Below are positions 34,373-43,326 of a DNA stretch of 64,000 nt, piece after piece. The position numbers were made by a program, and so were the translations under genes. The notes beneath the pieces are model-generated. The model searched no databases. It was not told the origin of the DNA and saw nothing but the letters and a program-made list of their open reading frames with translations. Position 1 is the stretch's first letter; each line of letters starts with the position of its first letter. Origin of the DNA: Frigoribacterium sp. Leaf8 (GTDB lineage Bacteria; Actinomycetota; Actinomycetes; Actinomycetales; Microbacteriaceae); the NCBI RefSeq assembly GCF_001421165.1, contig NZ_LMKB01000005.1, positions 985,679 through 1,049,678 of the forward strand, in the 5' to 3' direction.

Positions 34373-36210
34373 CAGATCTTACGTCCGCGTCCCCCGGCGG
34401 CGGGGCCGGGTTTCTCGACGTCGTGACGGGCCGGGTCGTCGGCGACCTCGCGCGCGACGTCGGCCGGGACGCCCAGGCCGCCCAGGTGCGCCTTGGCGAT
34501 GTCGCCGACGGCGCGTCCGAGCGTGGGGTCCTCGCCGCGGGCGAGCCCGGCGTACTCGAGCCGGACGCCGTCGCCGGTCTCGGTGGCCTTGACCCAGACC
34601 CGACGGCGCGGCACGAACAACGCGGTCAGCAGACCGGCGAACGAGAGCCCCGCGAACAACAGCACCCAGACCTGCGAGGGGTCGTGGTGGATGTCGAACG
34701 AGGCGAACCGCTTCACCCCGTCGAAGGTGATCGTGCCGAGACCGTCGGGGATCGTCGCCGTCTCGCCCGGGGTCAGCTGGACCGCTTTCTCTTGCGCGTC
34801 GTCGTCGGTGCCGGCCAGCGGGGTCAGACCGTCCGTGTCGAGCGTGTAGACGGACGTCGGCACCCCGGCGTCCAGCCCGAGGTCGCCCGAATAGACGTTC
34901 AGGCTGAGCACGGGGTTCGTGGTGTCCGGGTCGGTGGACGTCAGGGCCCCCGTGCCGTTGTCCGCCGCCGTGGGGTAGAAGAACCCGATCATGCCGAGCT
35001 GCCGGGGCAGGGCGTCGGGCACCTTGATGACGCCGAGCGAGGTGAGGTTGGTGTCCTGCGGCAGGAACGGGACCGTGTCCCGGAACGCGACGTTGCCCTC
35101 GCCGTCGCGCACCGTCACGTCGACCGCGTAGCCGTTGCCCAGCAGGTAGACGTTCGAACCGCCGATCGACAGGGGCGAGTTGACCTTGATCTGCGTCTTC
35201 TCGGCGTCGCCACCCCGCGCCTGCGCGGTGACGTCGGCGGTGAAGTCGGTGGCCATGCCGGCCGCGCCCGCGGTGTCGGGCGCGTACTCGGTCGAGAACC
35301 GGTCGAGCGCGATCGAGAAGGGCGACAGCTGTGCCTCGTCGAACCAGCGGCCCGGGTTGAACGAGTCGTAGGAGCCGAGCACGTTCGAGAAGGTCTGACC
35401 CTCGACGACCACGCGCTGGCCCGAGTAACCGAAGCCGCCGCCGACGCCGACGGTCAGGAGGACCCCGACGAGCGCCGAGTGGAACACCAGGTTGCCGGTC
35501 TCGCGCAGGTAGCCGCGTTCGGCGCTGACCGAGTCGCCGAAGACCTGCGTGCGGTAGCCGGAGCGCTTCAGCTGGGCCCGGGCCGCGTCGACGGCACGGG
35601 CGGCCGTGACCGAGGCCTCACCCGCGCCTCCTGCGGTCTCGAGCGTGATCGACCGGTACCCGGCCAGGCGCGACAACCGCGCGGGGGTCTTCGGGGGTCG
35701 AGCTCGCAGCGCCTCGAAGTGGTGCCGGGTGCGCGGGATGATGCAGCCGATCAGCGAGATGAAGAGCAGCAGGTAGACGGCCGAGAACCAGGGCGACGAG
35801 TAGGTGTCGAAGACGCCGAGCTTGTCGAGCACCGGGAACAGGTCGGGGTGGTCGGTGCGGTACTGGACCACGCCGTTGGGGTCGGAGGTGCGCTGCGGCA
35901 CGAGCGAACCGGGGATCGCCGCGACGGCGAGCAGCATGAGCAGGAAGAGCGCGGTCTTCATGCTCGTCAGCTGTCGCCAGAAGAAGCGCAGGTAGCCGAC
36001 GGGGCCGAGCTTCGGCTGCGTGATGCCCGCGCCGTCGGAGGCCGCCGGTCGGACCGAGTCGATGTGGTCGCTCGGGCGCAACGGGTCGCCGCCGACGTCG
36101 GTGGCGTCCGCGTCGGTCAACCCGGTGTCGCTCCGCCCGGTGTCGGTCCCGGCGGCCACCGAGGAGGCGCGGGTCGCGTCGCCCCCGTCGCGGTCAGACG
36201 ATCGTGCCAT
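34372..36210 (-). CDS. resB: Cytochrome c biogenesis protein ResB/Ccs1
   Basis: Second subunit of the System II synthase, 612 residues. Membrane segments near 85-105, 135-155, 245-265 and 520-540 enclose a large extracytoplasmic domain of about 250 residues. FHHD-like His residues are present (e.g. FDIHHDPSQVWVL near 512). The first about 65 residues are a low-complexity Asp/Thr/Ser tail that contains a copy of the dispersed motif encoding TRASSVAAG. It overlaps ccdA by 17 bp. Confidence 0.93.
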   Translation of the reverse strand: MARSSDRDGGDATRASSVAAGTDTGRSDTGLTDADATDVGGDPLRPSDHIDSVRPAASDGAGITQPKLGPVGYLRFFWRQLTSMKTALFLLMLLAVAAIPGSLVPQRTSDPNGVVQYRTDHPDLFPVLDKLGVFDTYSSPWFSAVYLLLFISLIGCIIPRTRHHFEALRARPPKTPARLSRLAGYRSITLETAGGAGEASVTAARAVDAARAQLKRSGYRTQVFGDSVSAERGYLRETGNLVFHSALVGVLLTVGVGGGFGYSGQRVVVEGQTFSNVLGSYDSFNPGRWFDEAQLSPFSIALDRFSTEYAPDTAGAAGMATDFTADVTAQARGGDAEKTQIKVNSPLSIGGSNVYLLGNGYAVDVTVRDGEGNVAFRDTVPFLPQDTNLTSLGVIKVPDALPRQLGMIGFFYPTAADNGTGALTSTDPDTTNPVLSLNVYSGDLGLDAGVPTSVYTLDTDGLTPLAGTDDDAQEKAVQLTPGETATIPDGLGTITFDGVKRFASFDIHHDPSQVWVLLFAGLSFAGLLTALFVPRRRVWVKATETGDGVRLEYAGLARGEDPTLGRAVGDIAKAHLGGLGVPADVAREVADDPARHDVEKPGPAAGGRGRKI

Positions 36211-36958
36211 AGGTCGCGATCACCGCCCCGACGTGTGACATGAGGCTGGACCAGAGGCCCGTGACCATGAGCAGACCGATGAGCACGAGCAGTGACCCTC
36301 CGACGATGTTGACGACGCGGATGTGCCGCTTGACGAACGAGATGGATCGTGACGCCCAGCCGAAGCCGAGCGCGACGAGCAGGAACGGGACCCCGAGGCC
36401 GATGCAGTAGAAGGCCCCGAGCAGGACGCCCTGCCAGGCCGAGCCCGAGCCCAGGGCGAGCACCTGCACGGCGGCCAGGGTGGGTCCGATGCAGGGGGTC
36501 CACCCGATGCCGAAGACGATGCCGAGCAGGGGCGCCCCGGCGAGACCCGTCTTCGGGAGGAACCCGGGCTTGAGGGTGCGTTGCAAGAACGTGAACTGCC
36601 CGATGAAGACGAGACCGAGCAGGATCACCACGACGCCCATGACCCGGGTGACGACGTCGCGCCACTGGATCAACCAGAACCCCGCCGAGGCGAAGGCGAG
36701 CGAGGTGCCGACGAAGACGACCGAGAAGCCGAGGATGAACAGGACGACGCCGAGGACGAGCCGGCGGCGGTCGCGGCGCCGGGCCCTCGCCTCGGTCGCC
36801 CCCGTCGTCAGACCGCCGACGTAACCGAGGTACCCCGGCACGAGCGGCAGCACGCACGGCGACAGGAACGAGATGAGCCCCGCCAGCAGGGCCACCGGCA
36901 GGCCGACCGCGAGCTGACCGCCCACGACCGCGTCGAAGAAGGGATTGCCCTGGTACAC
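36194..36958 (-). CDS. ccdA: Cytochrome c biogenesis protein CcdA
   Basis: Membrane thiol:disulfide carrier of 254 residues with six helices. The redox Cys pair sits in LSPCVLPLVPGYLGYV near 33 and GWTPCIGPTLAAVQ near 150. It moves electrons from cytoplasmic thioredoxin to ResA, which keeps apocytochrome thiols reduced. The GTG start directly abuts the resA stop codon. Confidence 0.95.
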   Translation of the reverse strand: MYQGNPFFDAVVGGQLAVGLPVALLAGLISFLSPCVLPLVPGYLGYVGGLTTGATEARARRRDRRRLVLGVVLFILGFSVVFVGTSLAFASAGFWLIQWRDVVTRVMGVVVILLGLVFIGQFTFLQRTLKPGFLPKTGLAGAPLLGIVFGIGWTPCIGPTLAAVQVLALGSGSAWQGVLLGAFYCIGLGVPFLLVALGFGWASRSISFVKRHIRVVNIVGGSLLVLIGLLMVTGLWSSLMSHVGAVIATYGTIV

Positions 36959-37588
36959 CTAGGACGTCTCGGCGAGGGTGTCGGAGATCAGGGTGTCGAG
37001 GATGCCGGGCCCGTCGAGACCGCCCAGGATGCGCGCCGCGATGCGGCCCTGCTTGTCGAGGACGATCGTGGTCGGCACGGCGTTGGGCGCGATCGTGCCG
37101 GCGAGGGCGAGCTGGACCGCGCCGTCGTTGGCGTCGACGACCGACGGGTAGGTGACGTCGAAGGTGCGGGCGAAGGCCAGGGAGGTGTCGGCCTGGTCGC
37201 GCACGTTGACGCCGAGGAACTCGACGCCCTTGTCGGCGTAGGACTGGTTGAGCTTCTCCAGCTCCGGTGCTTCGAGACGGCAGGGCGGGCACGCCGCGTA
37301 CCAGAAGTTGAGGACGACGACCTCGCCCTCGTGGTCGCTCCTCGAGACGGTCTCGCCGGCGTCCGTCTCGGCCGTGAACGCGACCGGGTCGGTGCGGTCC
37401 TCGGGCGCGATCTCGGTCACGGTGCCGTTGCCCGAGATGTAGTTCTCGGTGGTGCCGTTGCCGTACTGCTTCGCGAGGTCGTCGGCGGTGGACGAGCACC
37501 CCGTGGCGACGACGCCCAGGACTGCGGCGAGCGCGAGGCCCCGGACCACGAGTCGGGCTCGGGTCGGACGGATGGTCTTCTGGCTCAC
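36959..37588 (-). CDS. resA: Thiol-disulfide oxidoreductase ResA/TlpA, lipoprotein
   Basis: Extracytoplasmic thioredoxin-fold protein of 209 residues. A signal sequence with lipobox VVATGC places Cys near residue 28 as the lipid-modified N-terminus. The active site is WYAACPPCRLEAPE near 112. It reduces apocytochrome c before heme ligation. The GTG start overlaps the upstream phosphatase stop (GTGA) and has GGGAG six bases before it. Confidence 0.94.
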   Translation of the reverse strand: MSQKTIRPTRARLVVRGLALAAVLGVVATGCSSTADDLAKQYGNGTTENYISGNGTVTEIAPEDRTDPVAFTAETDAGETVSRSDHEGEVVVLNFWYAACPPCRLEAPELEKLNQSYADKGVEFLGVNVRDQADTSLAFARTFDVTYPSVVDANDGAVQLALAGTIAPNAVPTTIVLDKQGRIAARILGGLDGPGILDTLISDTLAETS

Positions 37589-38232
37589 ACTGCTCCCAGG
37601 TCGACGGCGGACTGGTTCAAGTGTGCAGCGGGTTCCTGGTAGCCGACCTCGACGAAGCCCCCCTCGCGGCGTTCGAGCGTCGTGATGCTCGAGAGGGTGC
37701 AGCGGCGGCGGCGCGGGTCGTGGAACAGGCGGGCGCCCGTCACGCTCCGGTGGACCATCCAGATGGGCAGCTGGTGGCTGACGAGCACGACGTCGCCCTC
37801 GTCGACGCTCGACCAGGCCTCGTCGACCGCCGAGAGCATGCGGGCGGCGATGCTCACGTAGGCCTCGCCCCAGCTCGGCTTCAGGGGGTTGACGATCCAG
37901 GGCCACTCGGCCGGCACCTTGAGCTGTTTCGCGATGGTGAAGTCGCTGCGACGACCCTCGTACTTGTTGCTCGGCTCGATCAGCCGCTCGTCGACCTGCG
38001 TCTCGAGCCCGAAGGCCGACGACCACGGCGCCGCGCTCTCGCGGGTGCGCTGGAGCGGTGAGGCCACGACGGCACGGACCGGGACGCCCTGCTCGTGGAA
38101 GGCGTCGGCCGAGGCGGCCGCCATCCGGTGGCCGAGGTCGCTCAGGCCGAACCCGTCGAGGCGGCCGTAGAGCACGTGCTCGGGGTTGTGCACCTCACCG
38201 TGCCGGACGAGGTGGATCTGCTGCGCGGGCAT
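37585..38232 (-). CDS. Histidine phosphatase family protein
   Basis: Phosphoglycerate-mutase-like protein of 215 residues. Catalytic RHG motif HLVRHGEVHNP near 7-17, SPLQRTRESA near 58 and VLVSHQLPIW near 150 with the second His. Likely a broad phosphatase rather than glycolytic mutase. The same gene heads the resA-ccdA-resB-ccsB operon in mycobacteria (Rv0525). TAGACT seven bases before the ATG marks the operon promoter. Confidence 0.92.
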   Translation of the reverse strand: MPAQQIHLVRHGEVHNPEHVLYGRLDGFGLSDLGHRMAAASADAFHEQGVPVRAVVASPLQRTRESAAPWSSAFGLETQVDERLIEPSNKYEGRRSDFTIAKQLKVPAEWPWIVNPLKPSWGEAYVSIAARMLSAVDEAWSSVDEGDVVLVSHQLPIWMVHRSVTGARLFHDPRRRRCTLSSITTLERREGGFVEVGYQEPAAHLNQSAVDLGAV

Positions 38233-38352
38233 GCGGACGAGTCTAGGTCGGGACCGCCTGCACACCTCCCACACGGGAAGCCCCAAGCTCGCCGTGGTCC
38301 GGCGGGGCCGTCCGGCGGGTCGCGCGAGGCGGTGACTGTAAACTCGGGCCTC

Positions 38353-39687
38353 GTGATCGAACGCACCCTCATCAAAGACCTGTCCGCGCTGCCCGACGGA
38401 CCCGTGACCGTGACCGGCTGGGTCGAGACGGTGCGCGACCAGAAGAAGGTGCAGTTCGTCGTCCTCCGCGACGAGACGGGCGCCCTTCAACTGGTCCGCC
38501 CCCGTACCGCGGCCGACGTGCTCGAGGCCGCTGGCGAGACCGACGACGTCGCCGACGCGATCTCGTCGCTGTCGCAGGGCAGCTTCGTCACCGTCACGGG
38601 CGAGCTCAAGCACGACGAGCGCGTCAAACTCGGCGGCATCGAGGTCAAGGTCGAGACGCTCGTCATCGACTCGCTGGCCGACCCCGAGACCCCCATCGCC
38701 GCCGACAGCGGCATCGACAAGCGCCTCGACTGGCGCTTCCTCGACCTGCGCGTCCCCCGCAACGCCCTGATCTTCCGCGTGCAGACGACCTTCGAGCACG
38801 CCCTGCGCACCTGGTGGATCGAGCGTGACTACGTCGAGATCCACACCCCGAAGCTCATGGCGACCCCGAGCGAGTCGAACGCCGAGCTGTTCAAGGTCGA
38901 CTACTTCGACGGTGTCGCCTACCTGGCGCAGAGCCCCCAGTTCTTCAAGCAGATGGCCCAGTCGGCCGGCTTCGGCAAGATCTTCGAGATCGCTCCGGTG
39001 TTCCGGGCCGACCCGTCGTTCACGTCGCGTCACGCGACCGAGTTCACGGGGGTCGACGCCGAGATCAGCTACGTCGAGAGCCACGAGGACGTCATGCAGA
39101 TGCAGGAGCAGCTGCTGGCCTTCGCGTTCCAGGCCGTGGCCGACAAGCACGGCGCCGAGATCAAGGAGCTCTTCGACGTCGACGTCGTGGTGCCGACCGT
39201 GCCGTTCCCCCGCATCCCCTTGGCCGAGGCCAAGCGCATCGTGGCCGAGCGCGGCTACGAGGTGCCCCGTGCGGACGCCGACATGGACCCCGAGGGCGAG
39301 CGCCGCATCGCCGAGTACGTCGCGGAGGAGTTCGGACACGACTTCGTGTACCTGACGGACTACGACGCCTCGATCCGCCCGTTCTATCACATGCGTCATG
39401 ACGACGACCCGCAGCTCACCAAGAGCTACGACCTCATCTACCGCGGCACCGAGATCACCACGGGTGCGCAGCGCGAGCACCGCATCGAGGTGCTCGAGCA
39501 GCAGATCCGCGAGAAGGGCATGAAGCCCGAAGAGCTCTCGAGCTACCTCGACTTCTTCCGCTACGGCGCCCCGTCGCACGGCGGCTTCGGCATGGGCCTC
39601 GCCCGGGTGCTGATGCTCATGCTGAACCAGGCCAACCTGCGTGAGGTGACCTTCCTCTTCCGCGGCCCCACGCGCCTCCAGCCGTAG
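38353..39687 (+). CDS. aspS: Aspartyl-tRNA synthetase, archaeal/eukaryotic type
   Basis: Class IIb synthetase of 444 residues. It has an OB-fold anticodon domain (about 15-110), motif 2 FEIAPVFRADPSFTSRHATE near 215 and motif 3 GFGMGLARVLMLML near 415. It lacks the GAD insertion that makes canonical bacterial AspRS about 590 residues, and motif 2 matches the archaeal/eukaryotic pattern. Such enzymes may be discriminating or may also charge tRNA-Asn for the amidotransferase route. TAAACT lies eight bases before the GTG start. It is flanked by genes of the opposite strand. Confidence 0.94.
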   Translation: MIERTLIKDLSALPDGPVTVTGWVETVRDQKKVQFVVLRDETGALQLVRPRTAADVLEAAGETDDVADAISSLSQGSFVTVTGELKHDERVKLGGIEVKVETLVIDSLADPETPIAADSGIDKRLDWRFLDLRVPRNALIFRVQTTFEHALRTWWIERDYVEIHTPKLMATPSESNAELFKVDYFDGVAYLAQSPQFFKQMAQSAGFGKIFEIAPVFRADPSFTSRHATEFTGVDAEISYVESHEDVMQMQEQLLAFAFQAVADKHGAEIKELFDVDVVVPTVPFPRIPLAEAKRIVAERGYEVPRADADMDPEGERRIAEYVAEEFGHDFVYLTDYDASIRPFYHMRHDDDPQLTKSYDLIYRGTEITTGAQREHRIEVLEQQIREKGMKPEELSSYLDFFRYGAPSHGGFGMGLARVLMLMLNQANLREVTFLFRGPTRLQP

Positions 39688-39706
39688 CTCCTCACCACGG
39701 ATCACA

Positions 39707-39739
39707 GGAGCCCCGACGAGAGCGTCTCGTCGGGGCTTC
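39707..39739. terminator. Bidirectional terminator after aspS
   Basis: GGAGCCCCGACGAGA pairs with TCTCGTCGGGGCTTC (offset by one base, 12 perfect pairs in the core) with a GCG loop, between convergent aspS and the glutaredoxin-like gene. Confidence 0.88.
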
Positions 39740-39765
39740 TCGTCGTCGTGCGCCGTCGGCCGTCC

Positions 39766-40032
39766 TCAGCGGACGGCCGCGCGGAGCGCCGTCCGCAGGC
39801 GCTCGGGCTCGACCCGCCAGATGGTGTGCACGCGACCGTCGATCAGGACGACCGGGATCTCTTCCGCGTACTCGGCGGTGAGCTCGGCGTCGTCGAGGAT
39901 GTTCTTCTCGTCGACGACCATGCCGGCATCGACGAACTCGGCTTCGGCCACCACGCCGTGCACCGCGGAACGGGCGTCGTCGCACAGGTGGCAGCCCGGC
40001 TTGGTCAGGAGGGTGATTCGCGGTTCGGCCAT
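39766..40032 (-). CDS. Glutaredoxin family protein (DUF836)
   Basis: Small thioredoxin-fold protein of 88 residues. LLTKPGCHLCDDARSAV near 6-22 carries the CxxC pair, and EEIPVVLIDGRVHT near 60 holds the cis-Pro. Likely thiol/disulfide exchange in the cytoplasm; partner unknown. TACCCT seven bases before the ATG at 40032. Confidence 0.88.
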   Translation of the reverse strand: MAEPRITLLTKPGCHLCDDARSAVHGVVAEAEFVDAGMVVDEKNILDDAELTAEYAEEIPVVLIDGRVHTIWRVEPERLRTALRAAVR

Positions 40033-40073
40033 GCCCTCAAGGGTAGCGAGGGCCGGATGGCGCCCGGGCACGA

Positions 40074-40112
40074 CGAAGGCCCCCGGCGACCGGTGGTCGG
40101 AGGGGGCCTTCG
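40074..40112 (-). terminator. Terminator after bS22
   Basis: CGAAGGCCCCC (40074-40084) pairs with GGGGGCCTTCG (40102-40112), with an inner CGACC/GGTCG helix in the loop. Confidence 0.85.
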
Positions 40113-40122
40113 CGTCGAGCGA

Positions 40123-40221
40123 CTACTTCTTGTTGCGACGCTGGTGACGAGTCTTGCGAAGCAGCTTGCGGTGCTTCTTCTTCGCCATGCGCTTGCGACG
40201 CTTCTTGATGACAGAACCCAT
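40123..40221 (-). CDS. Small ribosomal protein bS22 (AURKAIP1/COX24 domain)
   Basis: A 32-residue, extremely basic protein beginning MGSVIKKRRKRMAKKKHRK. This is the conserved actinobacterial small subunit protein first seen in mycobacterial ribosome structures (Rv0500B type). The ATG has GAGG six bases upstream. Its neighbour upstream is the BldC-like HTH gene, as in Mycobacterium (Rv0500A-Rv0500B). Confidence 0.95.
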   Translation of the reverse strand: MGSVIKKRRKRMAKKKHRKLLRKTRHQRRNKK

Positions 40222-40328
40222 AGAGGACCTCACTGATTTCTGGATTGGACCGACCGGGTCCGAAACAGAACCGCGGAAAAATGCCTCGGGTCAGTCTACT
40301 AGGACGGCCCGAGAAAGTCGAAGTGGGC

Positions 40329-40523
40329 CTACCCGACGTCGGCGATGCCGATTCGCAGCACGGCCGCGACGGCCGATTCCGGCACGCGGAAGGACCGCCC
40401 GAAGCGGATCGCCGGCAGCTCGCCCGAGTGGACCATGCGGTAGACCGTCATCTTCGACACGCGCATCATGTCGGCCACCTCGGCGACCGTGAGGAACCGC
40501 ACATCCGACAGATCCTGCGACAT
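40329..40523 (-). CDS. BldC-like helix-turn-helix DNA-binding protein
   Basis: 64-residue excisionase/MerR-type winged-helix protein: FLTVAEVADMMRVSKMTVYRM forms the HTH and GELPAIRFGRSFRVPESAV the wing. Homologue of mycobacterial Rv0500A by sequence type and by position next to bS22 and proC. Probably a small global regulator; targets unknown. A canonical promoter lies about 70 bp upstream. Confidence 0.9.
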   Translation of the reverse strand: MSQDLSDVRFLTVAEVADMMRVSKMTVYRMVHSGELPAIRFGRSFRVPESAVAAVLRIGIADVG

Positions 40524-40593
40524 GACCCTGCCTCGTCTCGGGCCCCGGCCGGGGCTGTGGAGCAGACGGGTGTTCCCCATGTGCCTGGGGGCA

Positions 40594-40623
40594 ACTCTAG
40601 GGGCGCGTGTGACTCGGTGTAAA
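40594..40623 (-). promoter_or_regulatory. Sigma-70-type promoter of the BldC-like gene
   Basis: On the minus strand, TTTACA (40618-40623) and TAGAGT (40594-40599) are separated by 18 bp, giving a leader of about 65 nt. Confidence 0.7.
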
Positions 40624-40636
40624 GGCGCCCGGGCCG

Positions 40637-41173
40637 CTACTGGCCGGTGCGTCCCCACCGCTTGCGGACGGGGTCGATGACGCGCTCGTCCAGGGCCCCG
40701 AGCGCGCTCTGGGCGTCGTGCAGGGCCGAGGAGGCGCGGTGCTGGGCCCCGGCCGCGTAGCGACCCAGCGTGCTCCCAACGTCCTCGGCGTCGGGCAGGT
40801 TCTCGGCCGCCCGCCGGAGCGGGGCGGGGACGGAGGCGCCGGCCCAGGCGGCGAAGGGCGTGCTGGCCAACGCCTCGGAGGTCAGCGAGTCGGCACTGAC
40901 GAACGGGATCAACCAGTCCTCGACCACCTCGAGCGGCCCCGACTCGAGCGAGTAGTACCGGTGCTGCCCCTCTTCGCGGACGCGCACCAGACCGGCCTCG
41001 CGCAGCACCCGGAGGTGCTTCGAGACGGTCGGCTGGCTGACGCCGAGGGACGTGACCATCTCACCCACGCTGATGTCGGCATTGGCGGAGTCGGTCGACA
41101 GCGAGGCGTCGAGCAGCACCTTCAAGAGGTCTCGGCGGGTGGCGTCGGCGATCACGGCGAAGATGTCCGGCAT
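40637..41173 (-). CDS. ArsR family transcriptional regulator
   Basis: Winged-helix repressor of 178 residues. The HTH lies at VGEMVTSLGVSQPTVSKHLR near 45-65, followed by VRVREEGQHRYYSL as the wing. No Cys-based metal site is evident. The C-terminal about 90 residues are less conserved and carry a dispersed-motif copy encoding HRASSALHD. TACGCT lies six bases before the ATG. It is divergent from the potassium transporter genes and may regulate them, though homologues are usually linked to the BldC-like gene instead. Confidence 0.87.
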   Translation of the reverse strand: MPDIFAVIADATRRDLLKVLLDASLSTDSANADISVGEMVTSLGVSQPTVSKHLRVLREAGLVRVREEGQHRYYSLESGPLEVVEDWLIPFVSADSLTSEALASTPFAAWAGASVPAPLRRAAENLPDAEDVGSTLGRYAAGAQHRASSALHDAQSALGALDERVIDPVRKRWGRTGQ

Positions 41174-41209
41174 GCGACCAGCGTAGTGACCCGGGATAGC
41201 ATGACCGTC

Positions 41210-42658
41210 GTGACTCGCGCCCCCGTCGCCGGTCGACGCCGCCCCTCGGACCCCGGCCGCTCGCCCTGGCGCAGACTCAGCGACGCGATCGACGACATCG
41301 GTCGCAAGTCGCCCGCGCGCTTCGCCATCCTGATCTTCACCGGCCTCATCGTCGTCTTCACCCTGCTGTTCTCGCTGCCGATCGCCTCGGCCGACCGGAC
41401 GATCACCCCGCTGGCCGACTCCGTGTTCACGGCCGTCTCGGTCATCTGCGTGACCGGCCTCGCGACGGTCGACATGGCCACCCACTGGTCCCTGTTCGGC
41501 CACGTTGTCATCTTCGTCGGCGTGCAGATCGGGGCGATCGGCGTGCTCACGCTCGCGTCGATCATGGGCCTCGTCGTCTCGCGCAAGCTCGGCCTCCGCG
41601 CCCGGCTGATGGCCGCCGGCGACCAGAACCCGCTGCGGGTGCACGCCGGCCCGGTGCCCGAGGGGCAGGCCGTGCGACTCGGCGAGATCGGTGGCCTCCT
41701 GACGACGGTGGCCCTCAGCTCGTTCGTGATCCAGCTCGTCATCGCGGTGCTGATGATCCCCCGCATGCTGATCGACGGCATCCCCGTCGGCGACGCGGTG
41801 CTCGACAGCTTCTACTACTCGGCGATGGCCTTCACGAACACCGGGTTCACGCCCAACGCCGAAGGTCTGGCCGCGTTCGAGAACGACTACTGGTTCCTCA
41901 GCCTGATCATGGTCGGGGTCTTCCTCGGCAGCATCGGGTTCCCGGTGATCTACGCCCTGGCCCGGAACCCCCGCAACCCCCGGCGCTGGTCCGTCCACGT
42001 CAAGCTGACCCTGCTGACGACGGCGATCCTCATCGTGTTCGGCATGGTGCTCTACATCGTCCTCGAGTTCGACAACCCGAAGACGTTCGGCGGCATCGAG
42101 GCCGGTCCGACGGTGTTCCAGTCCCTGTTCCTCAGCATGATGACGAGGTCGGGCGGTTTCTCGACCATCCAGATCTCCGACCTGAACGGTTCGTCGCTCC
42201 TCGTCACCGACATGCTGATGTTCATCGGCGGCGGCTCGGCGTCGACCGCCGGTGGCATCAAGGTCACGACGCTCGCGGTGCTGTTCCTGGCCGCCTTCGC
42301 GGAGGCGCGCGGCCAGCGGTCGATGGAGGCCTTCGGCCGCCGCATCCCCAGCGACGTCCTGCGCCTGGCCGTCAGCGTCGTCCTCTGGGGCGCCACGATC
42401 GTCGCCGTGTCGAGCATCCTGATCATGCACATCACGAAGGAGCCCCTCGACCACGTGCTGTTCGAGTCCATCTCGGCCTTCGCCACCTCGGGGCTCAGCA
42501 CCGGCCTGACCGACCGCCTCCCGGACTCGGCGAAGTACATCCTGGCGGTCACGATGTGGATGGGCCGCGTTGGTACAGTGACACTCTCCGTCGCCCTGGC
42601 CGCCAGCCAACGACGCCAGCTGTTCACCCGAGCCGAGGAGCGACCGATCGTTGGTTGA
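41210..42658 (+). CDS. TrkH/KtrB family potassium uptake protein
   Basis: Ion-translocating subunit of about 482 residues with four M1-P-M2 repeats; selectivity-filter regions include VICVTGLATVD near 85, NTGFTPNAEG near 220, TRSGGFSTI near 315 and FATSGLSTGLT near 425. GGGSASTAGGIKVTTL near 345 is a hallmark. It requires a KtrA/TrkA partner, encoded next. The GTG at 41210 is chosen because TAGCAT is seven bases upstream; an ATG at 41201 is the alternative. Confidence 0.92.
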   Translation: MTRAPVAGRRRPSDPGRSPWRRLSDAIDDIGRKSPARFAILIFTGLIVVFTLLFSLPIASADRTITPLADSVFTAVSVICVTGLATVDMATHWSLFGHVVIFVGVQIGAIGVLTLASIMGLVVSRKLGLRARLMAAGDQNPLRVHAGPVPEGQAVRLGEIGGLLTTVALSSFVIQLVIAVLMIPRMLIDGIPVGDAVLDSFYYSAMAFTNTGFTPNAEGLAAFENDYWFLSLIMVGVFLGSIGFPVIYALARNPRNPRRWSVHVKLTLLTTAILIVFGMVLYIVLEFDNPKTFGGIEAGPTVFQSLFLSMMTRSGGFSTIQISDLNGSSLLVTDMLMFIGGGSASTAGGIKVTTLAVLFLAAFAEARGQRSMEAFGRRIPSDVLRLAVSVVLWGATIVAVSSILIMHITKEPLDHVLFESISAFATSGLSTGLTDRLPDSAKYILAVTMWMGRVGTVTLSVALAASQRRQLFTRAEERPIVG

Positions 42659-43322
42659 CAAGATCAAGCACGACGCCCCGGTGCTCGTCATCGGCCTCGG
42701 ACGCTTCGGCGCCGCGACCGCCGGACAGCTCGAACGGCAGGACCGTGACGTGCTCGCGGTCGACACCGACGCCGGGCTCGTGCAGAAGTGGGCCGACCGC
42801 GTGACGCACGCGGTGCAGGCCGACGCCCGGAGCATCGACGCCCTCAAGCAGATCGGCGCGCAGGACTTCTCGATCGCGGTCGTCGCCGTCGGCTCGTCCA
42901 TCGAGGCCAGCGTGCTCATCACGGCCAACCTGGTCGACCTGAAGGTGCCGCAGATCTGGGCGAAGGCGATCAGCCAGTCGCACGGCAAGATCCTCGCCCG
43001 CATCGGTGCCAACCACGTCATCTACCCCGAGCGCGAGGCCGGCGAGCGCGTCGCGCACCTCGTCTCGGGCCGGATGCTCGACTACATCGAGTTCGACGAC
43101 GCCTTCGCGATCGTCAAGATGTATCCGCCGAAGCCCGTCCGCGGTGCCTCGTTGGCCGCGTCGAACATCCGCAAGAAGTACGGCATCACGATCGTCGGCG
43201 TCAAGAGCCCCGGTGGGGCGTTCGTCGAGGCGACCCCTGAGACGGTCATCAGCAACCACGACCTGATCATCGTGTCGGGCGACAGCCGCGCCATCGAGCG
43301 CTTCGCCGCCCTCGAGGGCTGA
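42651..43322 (+). CDS. TrkA/KtrA potassium uptake regulatory protein
   Basis: Cytoplasmic gating ring subunit of 223 residues. RCK_N domain with VIGLGRFGAATAGQLERQ near 13-30 and AVDTDAGLVQKW near 37, then an RCK_C domain from about 140. It binds nucleotides and controls the TrkH/KtrB channel. The TTG start at 42651 overlaps the channel gene by 8 bp and has GAGGAG upstream. Confidence 0.92.
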   Translation: MVDKIKHDAPVLVIGLGRFGAATAGQLERQDRDVLAVDTDAGLVQKWADRVTHAVQADARSIDALKQIGAQDFSIAVVAVGSSIEASVLITANLVDLKVPQIWAKAISQSHGKILARIGANHVIYPEREAGERVAHLVSGRMLDYIEFDDAFAIVKMYPPKPVRGASLAASNIRKKYGITIVGVKSPGGAFVEATPETVISNHDLIIVSGDSRAIERFAALEG

Positions 43323-43326
43323 TCGC

